Notes under the pieces: model-generated | Databases searched by the model: none | Told to the model about the DNA's origin: nothing | What the model saw: the letters and a program-made list of their open reading frames with translations, nothing else | Assembly: GCA_030015575.1 (NCBI GenBank) | Contig: JASDDO010000018.1 | Location: 227,959,138 to 228,023,137 of the forward strand | Source: Agapanthus africanus | Taxonomy: Eukaryota > Streptophyta > Magnoliopsida > Asparagales > Amaryllidaceae | Direction: 5' to 3' | Length of the DNA stretch: 64,000 nucleotides | Program-made: the position numbers and the translations under genes | Shown: positions 11,163 through 24,569 of the stretch, piece by piece | How the letters are laid out: the number at the start of each line of letters is the position of its first letter | Position numbering within the stretch: position 1 is the stretch's first letter

Positions 11163-14100
11163 ACTAAGGCCAGCTGTTGTAGTATCTCATACCTAGCATC
11201 CCGAATAATCTCTCAAACTGTATCTGGGGAATGGCCTTCGTGGGTGGATCCGCAGTGTTTTCCTTCGTATCTACACTCCTAACCTCGATCTCCGGCGATC
11301 AACTATCTCCCTGATCAGGTGATACCGCCTCAGAATATGTCTGGACTTTTGATGGGACCTGGGTTCCTTGGCCAAAGCCACAGCTCCATTGTTATCGCAA
11401 TACAGAGGTATATGATGCTCAATGGATGGAACCACACCTTGTTCACTAATGAACTTCTTTATCCAAACAGCCTCTTTGGCAGCATCGTTGGCAGCGATGT
11501 ATTCAGCCTCCATCATCGAGTCTGCAACGGTTTCCTGTTTGGAACTCTTCCAACACACCGCCCCTCCATTGAGGGTAAAGACAAATCCCGAGTGCGACTT
11601 AGAGTCGTCCTTATCACTTTGGAAGCTCGAATCGGTAAAGGACTCCACCTAGAGTTCTCCGTTACCATACACCAAGAACATCTCTTTAGTCCTTCTCAAA
11701 TACTTGAGAATGTTCTTCGTAGCTACCCAGTGACACTCTCCAGGATCTGCTTGATACCTACTCACTACACTTAGTGAGTATGCTACATCGGGTCTGGTAT
11801 ATAGCATCGCATACATGATAAAGCCTACTGCCGAAGCATAGGGTATCCCTTGCATGCGAGCTCTCTCCAAATCATTCTTGGGAGACATCTCTTTGGAGAG
11901 AGTGAGTCCAGAGATCGTAGGTAGGTTCCCACGCTTGGATTCTTCCATACTAAACCTCTTTAGTATGGTGTCAATATACCTGGATTGGGACAATTCCAGT
12001 ATCCGTTTAGATTTATCTCTATAGATCATAATTTCCAATATGGAGGAGGCATCACCTAGATCTTTCATTGAGAATCATTGTGATACGATGACCTTGACTG
12101 ACTGCAGCATAGGAACATCATTACCTATCAAGAGTATGTTATCGATGTACAATACAAGGAAGACTACCTTACTCTATGCAACCTTCTTATAGATACAAGG
12201 TTCATCTACGTTTTTTATGAAGTCAAACTCTTTGACTACAACATCAAAGCAGATGTTCCAACTCCGCGATGCTTGCTTTAACCCATAAATGGATTTAAGC
12301 AGTTTGCACACCTTTTCGCTCCTCCCACTATCTACGAAGCCCTCTGGCTGAGTCATGTACACGCCCACTTCTAAATCTCCGTTTAGAAAGGCGGTTTTAA
12401 CATCCATTTGCCAGATTTCATAGTCATGGTATGCAACAATGGCAAGTAAGATCCGGATGGACTTAAGCATAGCCACTGGAGAAAAGGTTTCGTCATAATC
12501 CACACCTGGTCGTTGATGAAAACCCTTTGCAACAAGTCTAGCTTTGAAAGCTCAACTTTTCCATCTACACCAATTTTCTTTTTAATGATCCACTTACTCC
12601 CAATTGGTTTTACCCCTTCAGGAGCAACTTCCAAAGTCCATACTTTGTTGGTGTACATGGATTCCATCTCAGATCGCATTGCATCCAGCCATTTCACAGA
12701 GTCACCACTCGTGATGGCCTACTCGAAACTAGTCGGGTCATCATCTTCCATGATGCAATTCTCGCTCCCACCATCAATGAGAAAACCGTAGTATCTCTCA
12801 GGTGGATGAGAAACCCTACTAGATCGGCGGAGAGGCTGGGGTTCTTCGGGAACTACTGAATCCTCTGGTTCCATTAAATCTTCTGTTGTAGTTTATCCTG
12901 CTGGAACTTCTTTCTGTTCTACCTCAGAGCCACTAATCTCTTTTGTAAGAAATTCCTTTTCTAAAAAGGTGGCGTGTTGAGCGACAAACACCCTTTGTTC
13001 CTCACTATGGTAGAAGATATACTCTCGCGAATGCTTGGGATATCCAACAAACTTACACAGAACAGATATTCCCTCGAGTTTGTCCGGTTTTTGTCTTTTG
13101 ACATTGGCCGGGCAACCCTATATCTTAACAAAATTAAGATATGGTCTCTTCCTTTCCCATATCTCATATGGAGTGGTTGGCACAGATTTCGTAGGAACTT
13201 TATTCAGTAGGTATGCCACTGTCTCAAGCACATATCCCCAGTAGGAAATAGGTAACTCAGCATTGCTCATCATAGAGCGTACCATATCTAATAGGGTGCG
13301 ATTCCTCCGCTCCGATACACCGTTGTGCTGTGGTGTATAAGGAGGAGTAAGCTGAGAGAGAATCCCATTCTCTTTTAGACAGTACAGGAACTCATTGCTC
13401 AAGTATTCTCCTCCTCGATCAGATTGAAGGATCTTAATACTTTTGCCCGTTTGGTTCTCTACTTCGTTCTTATATTCTCTGAATTTCTCAAGAGCTTCAG
13501 ACTTGTGTTTCATCAGGAACACATGTCCGTATCTAGAGAGATCGTCAGTGAATGTAATAAAGTAGGAAGAACTGTTCCTGGCATGTGTAGACATAGGACC
13601 GCATACATCACTATGTACCAGTCCTGAGAGTTCCGTAACTCTTTCTCCGTGTCCACTAAACGGAGTTTTGGTCATTTTTCCTTTGAGACATGAATGGCAA
13701 GTATCATAAGATGATAATTCGAATCGATTCAAATATCCATCCTTATGTAACTTAGCCAGCCGTGTCGCATTGATATGACCAAGTCTACAATGCCTTAAAA
13801 AGGATTCGTTCATTTCTGAACTTTTCCACTTGTGTGTGTTTTGTATATTAAGGACTGTATTTTGATTGAGAATGAATATGCCATTATGTAACGAGCCTGA
13901 TCCAATCAACTTTGGATTTAGGAAGATATTCATAACATTATCTTGTATTACAAAATTATACCCTTCTTTAGTTAATAAAGAAATAGATATAATGTTGCAC
14001 ATCATGTTCGGTATATAATAGCACTCGTTCAGAATCAATGTATTACTACTTGGTAATACAAGGTGATATTTGCCAACTGCTTTGGCTGCAATACTTTCAC

Positions 14101-14200
14101 CATTCCCTACTTGAACGGAATGATCACCCTTTCCCAGTTCTCTACCTTTACGTAGCCCACGTAACAATTTACATATGTAGGATCCCGATCCGGTATCTAA
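11163..14200 (-). pseudogene. Element B copia pol, main part (broken)
   Basis: This is a minus-strand copia pol from the protease/pre-integrase segment to RNase H; its first codons lie across nested element C at 24570-24620. The integrase core is readable at 14167-13118, with SDRGGEY and E 35 residues later. Breaks: TAG for the Trp of VKIWGCP at 13118; a 1-nt loss near 12550 in RT; TAG at 12174, shared with A; TGA near 12085; TAG at 11649; and a 1-nt loss near 11290 in RNase H. The RT active site reads YIDN instead of YVDD, so the second catalytic Asp is gone. The final PQIQFER segment is intact here, unlike in A. Confidence 0.88.
14196..14200. repeat. TSD of element C, left copy (TCTAA)
   Basis: TCTAA precedes TGTTAG at 14201 and is repeated at 24565-24569. 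Joining the two flanks restores the A-like sequence of the protease region, which proves insertion of C into B. Confidence 0.92.
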
Positions 14201-16410
14201 TGTTAGTTATATGTATGCCCTAGAGGCCATTACTATATATAGGATGTATATTGTAGTGGATGCTTGGACATATATAGGGAGGACTTTCTCGCTCGACATG
14301 ATAGTATGCTATCTGGTTACTCTTTACCTTAATGTGTACACTGATTGTCTCTCTGTTACATGTTGGTAAAGCCCTTAGGATGTGTACTTGACTACCTGGA
14401 CTATGATGCAGATCATACTAGTGGGGACATGGTAGTCCATAAGTACATCCTTCAAGGTCCCTAGTCGTGGGTGTATCGAGACAGGGCATCGATATACCAG
14501 TGTAGACTAGCGTATACCTTCTCGACCCATACAGATGGGCGATGGATGATCCCATATCCATTGGTGTTTGACATCAGAGATGATATACGGGTGCTCAGTG
14601 TAGACTGGGTACACTGGACGGACTCGCCGAGAACTCCCAGATGGTATTATACCTTACGTCAGATGGCAGTTCTCTGGTGACACTGGTACAGGTTAGTCTG
14701 TAGACCCGAGATTGTCATAGAGTCTTGTGTGATTCCCACTGTGCTTTGATTTCCACCTTACCACGTCTAAGAGGGCATGAAAAACGGTGGCTTTTGGGTA
14801 CAGTCCCGAATCATATGGAGGCAATGAGCGATAGGAGGGGATTCGTCTCTCCCGGTATAGGGAGTTGATGTTGCGCTGTGTTCGATTGGCTATAACCGGA
14901 AATCCCTGGCCAGGGTTGCTGAGATTTACTGGTAAGTGTTACCTGTAGTTTCTCGAACTGTTATAGACCTCATATCGACACGACTTATCGAGCTATTGGG
15001 GTCTGACGTTTACCACCCCTAGGCGAGATATGCGACATATCAGACGACGAGACCGGACTGTACGGTAAGTGTTACTGGTTGGATTCATAGGAGTGTGAGC
15101 GGGCTTGCTCGTCGATCTTCTGATCGCTCAATACCCGGGAGACCGTTACGTTTAGCAGACCGCTTGCGGCTTGTGGGTGTTTGATATGATCATCATCCGC
15201 TGCCGGCGTATTGACGAGTCTTCAGAGTCCTACACAGAGGTTTCCTGGCTCAAGCGAAACGAAATAGGAGCGCATATGAGATATGTGCGGGACCAAGAAT
15301 AATGCATGTATGTGATACCGTATTCCATTCTCGCGATGAATGTATCGAAAGGTTGTATGCGATATAACCTAGTTATCGAATCAAGGGTTGATTCGGTAAG
15401 CCGATACATAGGATACTAGTCGGTTATATGCGATTTGACCGGATCGTTAAATCAAGTGTTGATTTAATGATTTAATGTATAATTATATATTTGATATATT
15501 ACTTTGCATTAACTAGTATTGGTTCACTTTAAATGGATTTTCTCACTTGCATTGCACAAGTTGTATATGTGATATACTTTTGTGCACTTGATTGTATCAT
15601 GTTTGATGATACATGTTAACTTGGTTAAGTGTGTGATTAAATCATGGTTAGTTAATGGTTAGGGTTTCATTTGATTTATTTATGCATTTATTTATTTTTT
15701 TTTGACAAAAGAAAAAGAGAAAATGGTTTCTTTAAAAGATGAAGCTTGTTGAAGCTTCATGAAGGTTTGACTAAAGTGACCATTTTGTCTTCATGTCTTA
15801 ACCCAACCATTCACTAATCCTAGTTAATTCTCTACACCTAACCATGGTTGTATTATGATAAGTATTGCTTTTCTTTTCTATTTTAAAAAAATAACTTATC
15901 ATAATATTCATCTTCTTCTTCTTCTTCTTCATTTGAAGAAAACCTTGCTTCATCAATGGTGACTTGATGAAAAGAGTGAGAAATCCAATTCTAAAGTGAA
16001 CCCACTTCCTATTTCTTCATCCTCTACCTCTTGCCAAGTAGTATAGGGTGTTTTCTTCACAAGTTTCATGACTTGGTGAAGTGGGAGCTTGATCTAGTGA
16101 TGCCTCGACGTAGATCATCTTCGGCATCGAAGCCGACGACCAAGCCCACCCATTTCTCCGATGAAGCCGACGCTAGAGCCCGGGATTCGATTTATACAGC
16201 GAGGGGACTTCATCACGGAGCTATGGAGGTGGAGGACCGGATCTACAAAGGTTGTATTTCCGTTCACTTATTTAAGTTGTTAACTAGTTTCCTTTTTCGC
16301 CTAAAATTCTAGTTAACGATCCGTATTAGGGTTTCTCGGCACATGTAAATTGTTAAGTTGGCATGGTTGATGCCTTGTGAGACCTCATTAAAGTGCCTAG
16401 GAATCCTACA
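14201..16410 (+). repeat. 5' LTR of C
   Basis: It runs from TGTTAGTTATATGTATGCCC to ...GAATCCTACA. Two hairpins with arms around CAA-N3-TTG occur at 15374-15400 (12-bp arms, one mismatch, loop GGG) and 15447-15467 (perfect 9-bp arms, loop GTG). An AT-rich TATA-like stretch follows at 15479-15500 and is a possible core promoter, unproven. A CTT microsatellite lies near 15910. Confidence 0.92.
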
Positions 16411-16411
16411 G

Positions 16412-16424
16412 TGGTATCAGAGCC
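16412..16424 (+). promoter_or_regulatory. Primer-binding site of C
   Basis: TGGTATCAGAGCC begins one base after the 5' LTR. Confidence 0.92.
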
Positions 16425-16573
16425 TAGCTAGAGCCTTATGCGATGCGTAGACGGAGTTAGAAGTCCGATCGAACCGAAACCCTAACCCAAAAATTGCTCT
16501 CTGTACTTTTTTCAAAAACGGGGATTTTTGAGGATTAAAAATATTCAGAGAATTCAGCAGGAGATTGTAAGGG

Positions 16574-16693
16574 TTACTGTGAAATTCGATAGCCTGAATC
16601 CATCAAACCGCCGCGGTTCAGCGGCACAAGCATGGCTTGTGCGGCGGTTCCGCGGCCGAAATGTCTCCTTGTTTAAAGAATTTTGCACAGTAA
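16574..16693 (+). other. GC-rich compound stem after PBS (C)
   Basis: The outer arm TTACTGTGAAATTC (16574-16587) pairs with GAATTTTGCACAGTAA (16678-16693). The inner GC-rich blocks (16608-16656) close on GCACAAGC-ATG-GCTTGTGC. Its distance from the PBS matches the other elements. Confidence 0.65.
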
Positions 16694-18151
16694 TTCTTAC
16701 TTTGCAGTGCTGATTTTTCTGGGAATTTTTAATATTTTTTCAAGAGTTGAATTTTCTTGGTTGTATTGGGGACTCGGTGTTTCGATCGGATTGTCTAATT
16801 TTGTCTGTGTGCTTTTCCGGATAATTTTTGAATATATTAAAAAGTTCGACCGGATATAAATACCCAACTTTTCCCCTGTCGGAAATTTCTAAGTGTTGGA
16901 TCTTCCCGTGGTTTAAAGACGTTCTAAGTAGTGCAAGTAACGCGATGGACCCTCTAGAAGACAACAAACCTTAACTCGATTATGTGACCGTCTTGAACTG
17001 CCCTTTGAACCTTCGGGTTTGGGGCAGTACGGAGTGCCACATGTGAGGCGTTGGCTTGACCCTTCTACTGCTGGACCGTTGGTACTGAGGCACGAAGTGA
17101 ATGTCTTTGAACTTATTTCATGAGTTGAGCTGTTTCGGGAAAACTTGGGTGTTCGATTGTTCGATCGGAAAGTTTAACATTTTCTATCTTATTCGGAATG
17201 TGATACAATAATTGGTATTCACAAGTAGTTATGAGATAACTGAATGAATGTTATAAATCTAGCAATTTAGTCTCACTTGATCGGTTGCTACGGAATTTTG
17301 ATGCGATCAAAAGTCCGTTGCAATCACGTAGCGTACGCGGATACTCGCCGGGTAAACTTAATAGACAGCTACACCCCATAGCCCCGACCAAGTGACTGTA
17401 GGAGAACCCCGTCGCCGAAAACATCCGTTCGGGTGCTCGCGGTAGCGGTGTTCCGCCTTGGTGCACTTCGTCGACGTCGTCGGGGGTGCCGCCGCCTACT
17501 AAAGTTTGCGACGAGCATTCGATCAGGATGTCGGGAATCTTGTTGAATTGCCCGACTTGATATTGAAAAGTGTTTTCGATGATGAGAATAAAATGCGGGG
17601 TTTATAATTGTTAGGCATGCGATGTCTAAGGAATTCATTTAGTCAGGCATGCGATGTCTGAGGATGTTGCGGATTCCAACTGTTGTAGTTTTACATTTTC
17701 TTTTCTGTGACCGTAAGTGTAATATGTGATATTGCCGGTTTCGTTGCTATATGTCAACGACAATTGGGATGCGTATATTTACTTACGTTGATGACATGTG
17801 ATGTTATGTGTTGTTGGATATGCTATATTGGATCGTCGTGTTTGAATAGCCAGGGTTTTTTTATGTGAGATGAGTATTTTTCATTTTCATTCATGTAAAA
17901 ACTTGTATGTAATATTCTTTTATTGGGGCACTTCCAGGTTGCGGAAGATGTCACCGTTTGTATATTATTTACTTTTCCGCACTAGGATAGACCCAAGGAG
18001 GGGAGCACAAGTAACCGGGTTCTGGAGTCCAGTGGGAGACCAACTCGAGGTGTCGAGTCCGGGTCTCCTAACTCTAGAATTGGTAGGGTTGCTTGCCGCT
18101 CTCGTAGGGGTCTAGGGGTGTGGGTTTGGCTATTCATCGCGACCGTGGAAT

Positions 18152-18185
18152 CCGTGTTTTATACTGGCTCGTATTGAAAACACGG
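18152..18185 (+). other. CGAGCC-type hairpin (C)
   Basis: Arms CCGTGTTTT and AAAACACGG are perfect 9-bp partners around a loop containing GGCTCG, the complement of CGAGCC. Confidence 0.55.
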
Positions 18186-18537
18186 ACGTCCTAGTATATC
18201 CAATGTTTCATATGATTCTTCTGCTGCGATATCTGTGATGTGATCATGTGATGTTCTGTGATGGATACTTTATATAGTATATATGATATATTATATAGAT
18301 GTTACTTATGTTTTACACCCGCGCTAGCCCTGTCCTGCTCTGCCGTTAGTTACCTACCCTAACGGTGCACGAGGGGACATCGAGGCGAATGCGGATGGCA
18401 TAAGTGTACGTCGTATTTATCTGTGATGTTTAGGTACTTAAATGATGGGACTTCATTAATGTGATTAATGAAAGTAAAAGAAACCTAAAGATGTTGTAGA
18501 ATTGAATTTCAAAATAAAACAGGTAGCTACAGTTCTT

Positions 18538-18776
18538 GCTTTGCACAGCGGTATATATGACATATCCTGCACCTTATTCGATAAGGAAAGGACCGAGATC
18601 CCTTCACCGGGAGTGACTCCTTTAGCAATAACTGGCAGATGCTACACACTCGGTTTGTCTTTTGATTGCTTTTAAGAGTTTTTGCTTTGCACAGTGATAT
18701 ATATGATATATCCCGCACCTCATTCGACGAGGAAAGGACCGACGATCCCTTCACCGGGAGTGACTCCTTTAGCAAA
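18538..18776 (+). repeat. Duplicated 146-bp leader module (C)
   Basis: Two direct copies begin with GCTTTGCACAG at 18538 and 18684 and share GATCCCTTCACCGGGAGTGA. Each carries a short TATAT-rich inverted repeat. Confidence 0.7.
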
Positions 18777-18914
18777 ACTAGAAAAGCCTAAAAAACATTC
18801 CATTTTTAAAATCATTTGATTCTACAACGATATCAAGTTCATTACGCAATAGGTTTTCAGAAAAACCTGTCGTAGCCCTCCGTCATTTCAGATAAGTGGT
18901 AGTTAGTATTCGTG

Positions 18915-19123
18915 CTACGTTTGTTGGCCTGCGTCAAGGCGTAGTGTGCGGTAGCTAACTAGTATTTATCTGCTTATGCATATGATGCAGATTGGATTAG
19001 GGTAGTCGTGCGACTTTGTTGGCCTGCGTCATGGGTCGTGCGGGTGGGTTTAATTCAATCAGGAAATGACGGGTTGAACTTGACTAGCGCACTATGATTT
19101 GTTGGCCTGCGTCAAGGTCATAG
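18915..19123 (+). other. Three-hairpin array (C)
   Basis: Three copies of the motif TTGGC-CTGC-GTCAA have outer arms CTACG/CGTAG (18915-18919 with 18940-18944), GTGCGAC/GTCGTGC (about 19008-19042) and CTATGA/TCATAG (19092-19097 with 19118-19123). The inner stem tolerates a G-U pair. Confidence 0.65.
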
Positions 19124-19325
19124 GACGCTAGGGGCAAAATTATCGGGAATTTCAAGTGTTGAAATTTGCAATGAGATTGCATACCTTCTATGAGATAGTT
19201 GGATCCCGATACCCGCTACGAGTAATTGTTACTCCTGGGAGAGTTTTACACATTACAATTAGCCGATCAAGTAGGTGTTAACGGGGTTACGCCTCTGGGA
19301 AAACGAGGTTTACTGTAATTAGGTT

Positions 19326-19339
19326 CGTGCGAAAGCTCG
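19326..19339 (+). other. GAAA tetraloop hairpin (C)
   Basis: CGTGC-GAAA-GCTCG has one mismatch and lies about 215 nt before the gag-remnant position. Confidence 0.5.
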
Positions 19340-19552
19340 GGGGGCCTCCCTCAAAGTACCAACACTGGCCTGGCTGAAAGATTGGCGAAATTGTAGTGTG
19401 TAATTAATCCCGGTTAGTCTTTCCTTTTAGGGTTTGAAGGAAGATTTGATAAAAACAGTGGGAGCCATCCTGATTAGATAAAATAATAACCAATCTATTC
19501 TTGCAAGAGCGCACGCTGAGTGTTTTCTTCTCTCTCTCTCTAGGTAGCGACC

Positions 19553-19735
19553 ATATCACGCCTTAATCAAGATAATAATACGGATATTTGACCGAACCCG
19601 CTTGTTATACTGAGCTGGGGAACGTTGGTCCCGCTCCAACTTATAATTGTTATAAGACAGAGCAGGAAATTGGGGAATACCAGATTTCCCGTGCCGCCCA
19701 AACGAAGAAAGTGCATATGATGCATCTCCTTCGGG
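19553..19735 (+). pseudogene. Element C gag remnant, start codon lost
   Basis: The segment aligns with the A and B remnants but begins ATATCACGC where A has ATGTCAGGA, so the gag start codon is ATA. D and E carry the same change. A frame break follows near the fourteenth codon (TTTGACC against TTGACT in A). No capsid or CCHC sequence is present. Confidence 0.72.
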
Positions 19736-22340
19736 TGTGTTCATAATAAAGAACTGTTTCTCAGTGTCCTTTACGTCCTGGGTATATGATACCGGATCAG
19801 GATCCCAGATATGTAATCTGTTACATAGGGCTACAGATAGGTAGAGAACTGAGAACGGGTGATAAGTTTCATGAGACAGAAAATGGGGCAAGTGTTGCAG
19901 CCAAGTCTGTTGGTCACTGTCACCCTGTATTACCAATATATTGATTCTGAACGAATATTATTAGATACCGAACCTGTTATGCAAAATCATATTTGTCTCT
20001 TTATTAGTAAAGAAACGATAAAATTTTGTATTGTTGGATAATGTTTTGAACATTTCCTATATCAAAAGTTGATCGGTTCAAGCACGTTATCTAAAAGCAT
20101 TAATGTTCTAAATCAAACTACAGTTCTTAGTATACAGAACACACACAAGAGGATGAGTTCATAAATGAACGTATTTTTCTTGAGGTACTGTAGACTAGGT
20201 CATATCAATGCGACCTGACTAGCTGAAGTTACATAATAGATGCATATTTAAATCAGTTTGAATTTACATCTTATAAAACTTGCCAGTCATGTCACAAAGA
20301 TACGATGACCATAGCTCTGTTTACTGGAAACAGAGAAAGAGTTAGAAAACTCTTGGGATGATACATGTTGATGTATGTAAGGTCCCCTGTCTACATATGC
20401 CAGGACTGGTTCTTTGTACTTCGTTATATTCTCTGATAATCTCTCAAGATTCAGACATATGTTCCTGTTGAAACACAAGTCCGAATCTTTTGAGATATTC
20501 ACAAAATATGATTTAGAAGTAGAAAACCAAAACACGGGTATAAGTATTATGTCCTTTGATGAGATCGAGGAGGAGAATACTTGAGCACGGAAATCTTGGA
20601 CTTTTCTAAAGGAGAATGAGATTCTCTCTCAGCATTACTCCTCCGTATACACCATAGCACGATGGTATATCGGGGCGGAGCAATCACACCCTATATGATA
20701 AGGTGTGCTCTATGATGAGTACTACTGAGTTACCTATTTCCTTTTTGGGAGTTATGCACTTGAGAAGCTGCATACCTATTGAATAGGGTTCCAATCAAAT
20801 CAGTTGCCTACCATTTCATATGTGATATGGAAAGGGAAGAGCCCATGTCTTAAGCTAGTTAAGATTTGGGATTGTCCGGCCTATGTCTAAAAGCAAAATC
20901 CGGACAAGCTCGAGGCAAGGTAAGTTATGTAGAACTGGAAGTGTTTCAGCTATACAAACTACAGCAAATGATTTGGAAGAACCGAAGGATTCAATAGTAA
21001 CCAACGAACCTCAGCCTCTCCGCCGATCTAGTAGGGTTCCTCACCCACCTGAGAGATACTTCGGTATCTCGATGACAGTAGGAGCGAGGATTGCATCATG
21101 AGATGGTGACCCAACTAGTTTCGAGCTGGCCATCAGGAGTGGGACTCTGTAAGAATGGCTGGATGCTTAGTGATCTGAGATGGAATCCTTATACACCAAC
21201 AAAGTATGGACTTTAGTTGCTTTATCTGAAGGGTTAAATCCCCATCAGGAGCAAGTAAATCTTGAGAAGATTACTTGGTGTAGATGGAAAAGTTGAGACT
21301 TTCAAAGCTAGACTTGTTAAAGGTTTGAATCATTGACCAGATATGGATCATGATGAGACCTTTTCTAAGGATCTATGCTTAAGTCCATCCAGATCCTACT
21401 TGCCACGGCTACATACCATGACTACGATATCTGGTGGTTGGGTGTCATGACAGCTTTTCTAAATGATGTTTAGAAGAGGGCGTCTATAAGTACACAACCA
21501 GAGGGCTTCGTAGACAGGGGGAGCAGCGGAAACGTGTACAAGATGCTTTATAGGATAAAGCAGACATCGCGGAGTTGGAACATCTGTTTTGATGTGTTAG
21601 TCAAAGAGTTTGATATCATCAAAATGGTAGATGAACCTTGTATAAACAATAAAGGTAGTAGGGAGTATAGTGACGATCCTCATAGAGTACGTGGATGACA
21701 TGCTCTTGATAGGGAAGGAGTTTCCTATGCTACGCTCTGTCAATCTCCGCTTATCACAATAATTCTCCATATAGGATCAAAGTTATACCTCCTAAATCCT
21801 GGGTTTTGGATCTATGAGATAGATCTAAATGGATGTTAGGATTCTCACTAGTTGTAGTGAGATGGTATCAATCGATCCTGGGGAGAATCACTGGAAGGGT
21901 TCCAGGGTGATAATGACGACTGAATGTCAGTCGCAGGCATTGTCTTTACCCTCAGTAAAGGGACGGTATGTTGGAAGAGTTCCAAGCTAGATACCGTAGC
22001 ATACTAGACGATTAAGGCTGGATACATCGCTACTTAAGATGCTACCAAAGAGGCAGTCTGGGTGTATATTGGTTCATGAGATGAACTTTGTTCCTCCCAT
22101 TGTGTGACAATGGAGTTGTGGCTTATGCCAAGGAACGCTGGTCCCAACAGTGATCCAGACATATTCTAAGGCAGTATCACCTGATCATGGAGATGGTTGA
22201 TCTCCAGGGTGATCAAGGTTAGGAGAGCAGACTCAGAGGATAACACGGCGGATCCACTCACGAAGGCCTATTCCCAGAGAGAGACTTTTAAGGGATGGTT
22301 GAGTATGAAATACTACAACCACTGCTACAGATGGCCCTAG
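19736..22340 (+). pseudogene. Element C copia pol, heavily degraded
   Basis: Pieces are in the expected order: protease DTGSGS at 19788, zinc-finger and integrase segments (about 20110-20760), the RSSRVPHPPERY linker (about 21020-21065), RT with YVDD at 21688-21699, RNase H remnants (about 21965-22250) including the NTADP segment, and a WP-stop end at 22338-22340. Frameshifts and stops are frequent. The segment between YVDD and the RNase H GGAVCW region is about 300 bp shorter than in A, and D and E share this deletion. It cannot encode an active polyprotein. Confidence 0.88.
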
Positions 22341-22354
22341 TGCAAGTGGGAGAT
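22341..22354 (+). promoter_or_regulatory. Polypurine tract of C
   Basis: TGCAAGTGGGAGAT follows the pol stop codon directly and abuts the 3' LTR. Confidence 0.88.
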
Positions 22355-24564
22355 TGTTAGTTATATGTATGCCCTAGAGGCCATTACTATACCTAGGATG
22401 TATATTGTAATGGATGCTTGGACATATATAGGGAGGACTTTCTCGCTCGACATGATAGTATGCTATCTGGTTACTCTTTACCTTAACGTGTACACTGATT
22501 GTCTCTCTGTTACATGTTGGTAAAGCCCTTAGGATGTGTACTTGACTACCTGGACTATGATGCAGATCATACTAGTAGGGACATGGTAGTCCATAAGTAC
22601 ATCCTTCAAGGTCCCTAGTCGTGGGTGTATCGAGACAGGGCATCGATATACCAGTGTAGACTAGCGTACACCTTCTCGACCCATACAGATAGGCGATGGA
22701 TGATCCCATATCCATTGGTGTTTGACATCAGATATGATATACGGGTGCTCAGTGTAGACTGGGTACACTGGACGGACTCGCCGAGAACTCCCAGATGGTA
22801 TTATACCTTACGTCAGATGGCAGTTCTCTGGTGACACTGGTACAGGTTAGTCTGTAGACCCGAGATCGTCATAGAGTCTTGTGTGATTCCCACTGTGCTT
22901 TGATTTCCACCTTACCACGTCCAAGATGGCGTGCAAAACGGTGGCATTTCGGTACAGTCCCGAATCACATGGAGGCAATGAGCGATAGGAGGGGATTCGT
23001 CTCTCCCGGTATAGGGAGTTGGTGTTGCGCTGTGTTCGATTGGCTATAACCGGAAATCCCTGGCCAGGGTTGCTGAGATTTACTGGTAAGTGTTACCTGT
23101 AGTTTCTCGAACTGTTATAGACCTCATATCGACACGACTTATCGAGCTATTGGGGTCTGACGTTTACCACCCCTAGGCGAGATATGCGACATATCAGACG
23201 ACGAGACCGGACTGTACGGTAAGTGTTACTGGTTGGATTAATAGGAGTGTGAGCGGGCTTGCTCGTCGATCTTCTGATCGCTCAATACCCGGGTGGCCAT
23301 TACGTTTAGCAGACCGCTTGCGGCTTGTGGGTGTTTGATATGATCATCATCCGCTGCCGGCGTATTGACGAGTCTTTAGAGTCCTACACAGAGGTTTCCT
23401 GGCTCAAGCGAAACGAAATAGGAGCGCATATGAGATATGTGCGGGACCGAGAATAATGCGTGATTGTGATACCGTATTCCATTCTCGTGATGAATGTATC
23501 GAAAGGTTGTATGCGATATAACCTAGTTATCGAACCAAGGGTTGATTCGGTAAGCCGATACATAGGATACTAGTCGGTTATATGCGATATGACTGGATCG
23601 TTAAATCAAGTGTTGATTTAATGATTTAATGTATAATTATATATTTGATATATTACTTTGCATTAACTAGTATTGGTTCACTTTAAATGGATTTTCTCAC
23701 TTGCATTGCACAAGTTGTATATGTAATATACTTTTGTGCACTTGATTGTATCATGTTTGATGATACATGTTAACTTGGTTAAGTGTGTGATTAAATCATG
23801 GTTAGTTAATGGTTAGGGTTTCATTTGATTTATTTATGCATTTATTTATTTTGTTTTGACAAAAGAAAAAGAGAAAATGGTTGCTTTAAAAGATGAAGCT
23901 TGTTGAAGCTTCATGAAGGTTTGACTAAAGTGACCATTTTGTCTTCATGTCTTAACCCAACCATTCACTAATCCTAGTTAATTCTCTACACCTAACCATG
24001 GTTGTATTATGATAAGTATTGCTTTTCTTTTCTATTTTAAAAAAATAACTTATCATAATATTCATCTTCTTCTTCTTCTTCTTCATTTGAAGAAAACCTT
24101 GCTTCATCAATGGTGACTTGATGAAAAGAGTGAGAAATCCAATTCTAAAGTGAACCCACTTCCTATTTCTTCATCCTCTACCTCTTGCCAAGTAGTATAG
24201 GGTGTTTTCTTCACAAGTTTCATGACTTGGTGAAGTGGGAGCTTGATCTAGTGATGCCTCAACGTAGATCATCTTCGGCATCGAAGCCGACGACCAAGCC
24301 CGCCCATTTCTCCGATGAAGCCGACGCTAGAGCCCGGGATTCGATTTGTACAGTGAGGGGACTTCATCACGGAGCTATGGAGGTGGAGGACCGGATCTAC
24401 AAAGGTTGTATTTCCGTTCACTTATTTAAGTTGTTAACTAGTTTCCTTTTTCGCCTAAAATTCTAGTTAACGATCCGTATTAGGGTTTCTCGGCACATGT
24501 AAATTGTTAAGTTGGCATGGTTGATGCCTTGTGAGACCTCATTAGAGTGCCTAGGAACCCTACA
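22355..24564 (+). repeat. 3' LTR of C
   Basis: This LTR is 2210 bp, the same length as the 5' LTR, with about 40 differences by eye spread along it. It ends ...GGAACCCTACA before the TCTAA duplication. Confidence 0.92.
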
Positions 24565-24569
24565 TCTAA
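24565..24569. repeat. TSD of element C, right copy (TCTAA)
   Basis: TCTAA follows the 3' LTR of C; element B resumes here. Confidence 0.92.

Larger units (their letters stand above)
16425..19552 (+). other. Leader of element C (about 3.1 kb, non-coding)
   Basis: No coding sequence is recognised. It holds the conserved hairpin set: GC-rich stem 16574-16693, CGAGCC-type hairpin 18152-18185, duplicated module from 18538, three-hairpin array 18915-19123, AATTTCAA-GTG-TTGAAATT hairpin near 19149-19167 and GAAA hairpin 19326-19339. The remaining sequence aligns with the leaders of A, B, D and E. Confidence 0.75.
14201..24564 (+). mobile_element. Element C: gag-less, pol-degraded copia element nested in B
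   Basis: This 10.36-kb plus-strand element has two 2210-bp LTRs, PBS, a 3.1-kb leader, gag remnant, decayed pol and polypurine tract. By eye the LTRs differ at about 40 sites (about 2 percent), so it is younger than its host composite. It belongs to the same subfamily as D and E. Its coding defects are shared with those copies, which suggests it transposed already defective, using proteins supplied in trans. Confidence 0.9.
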
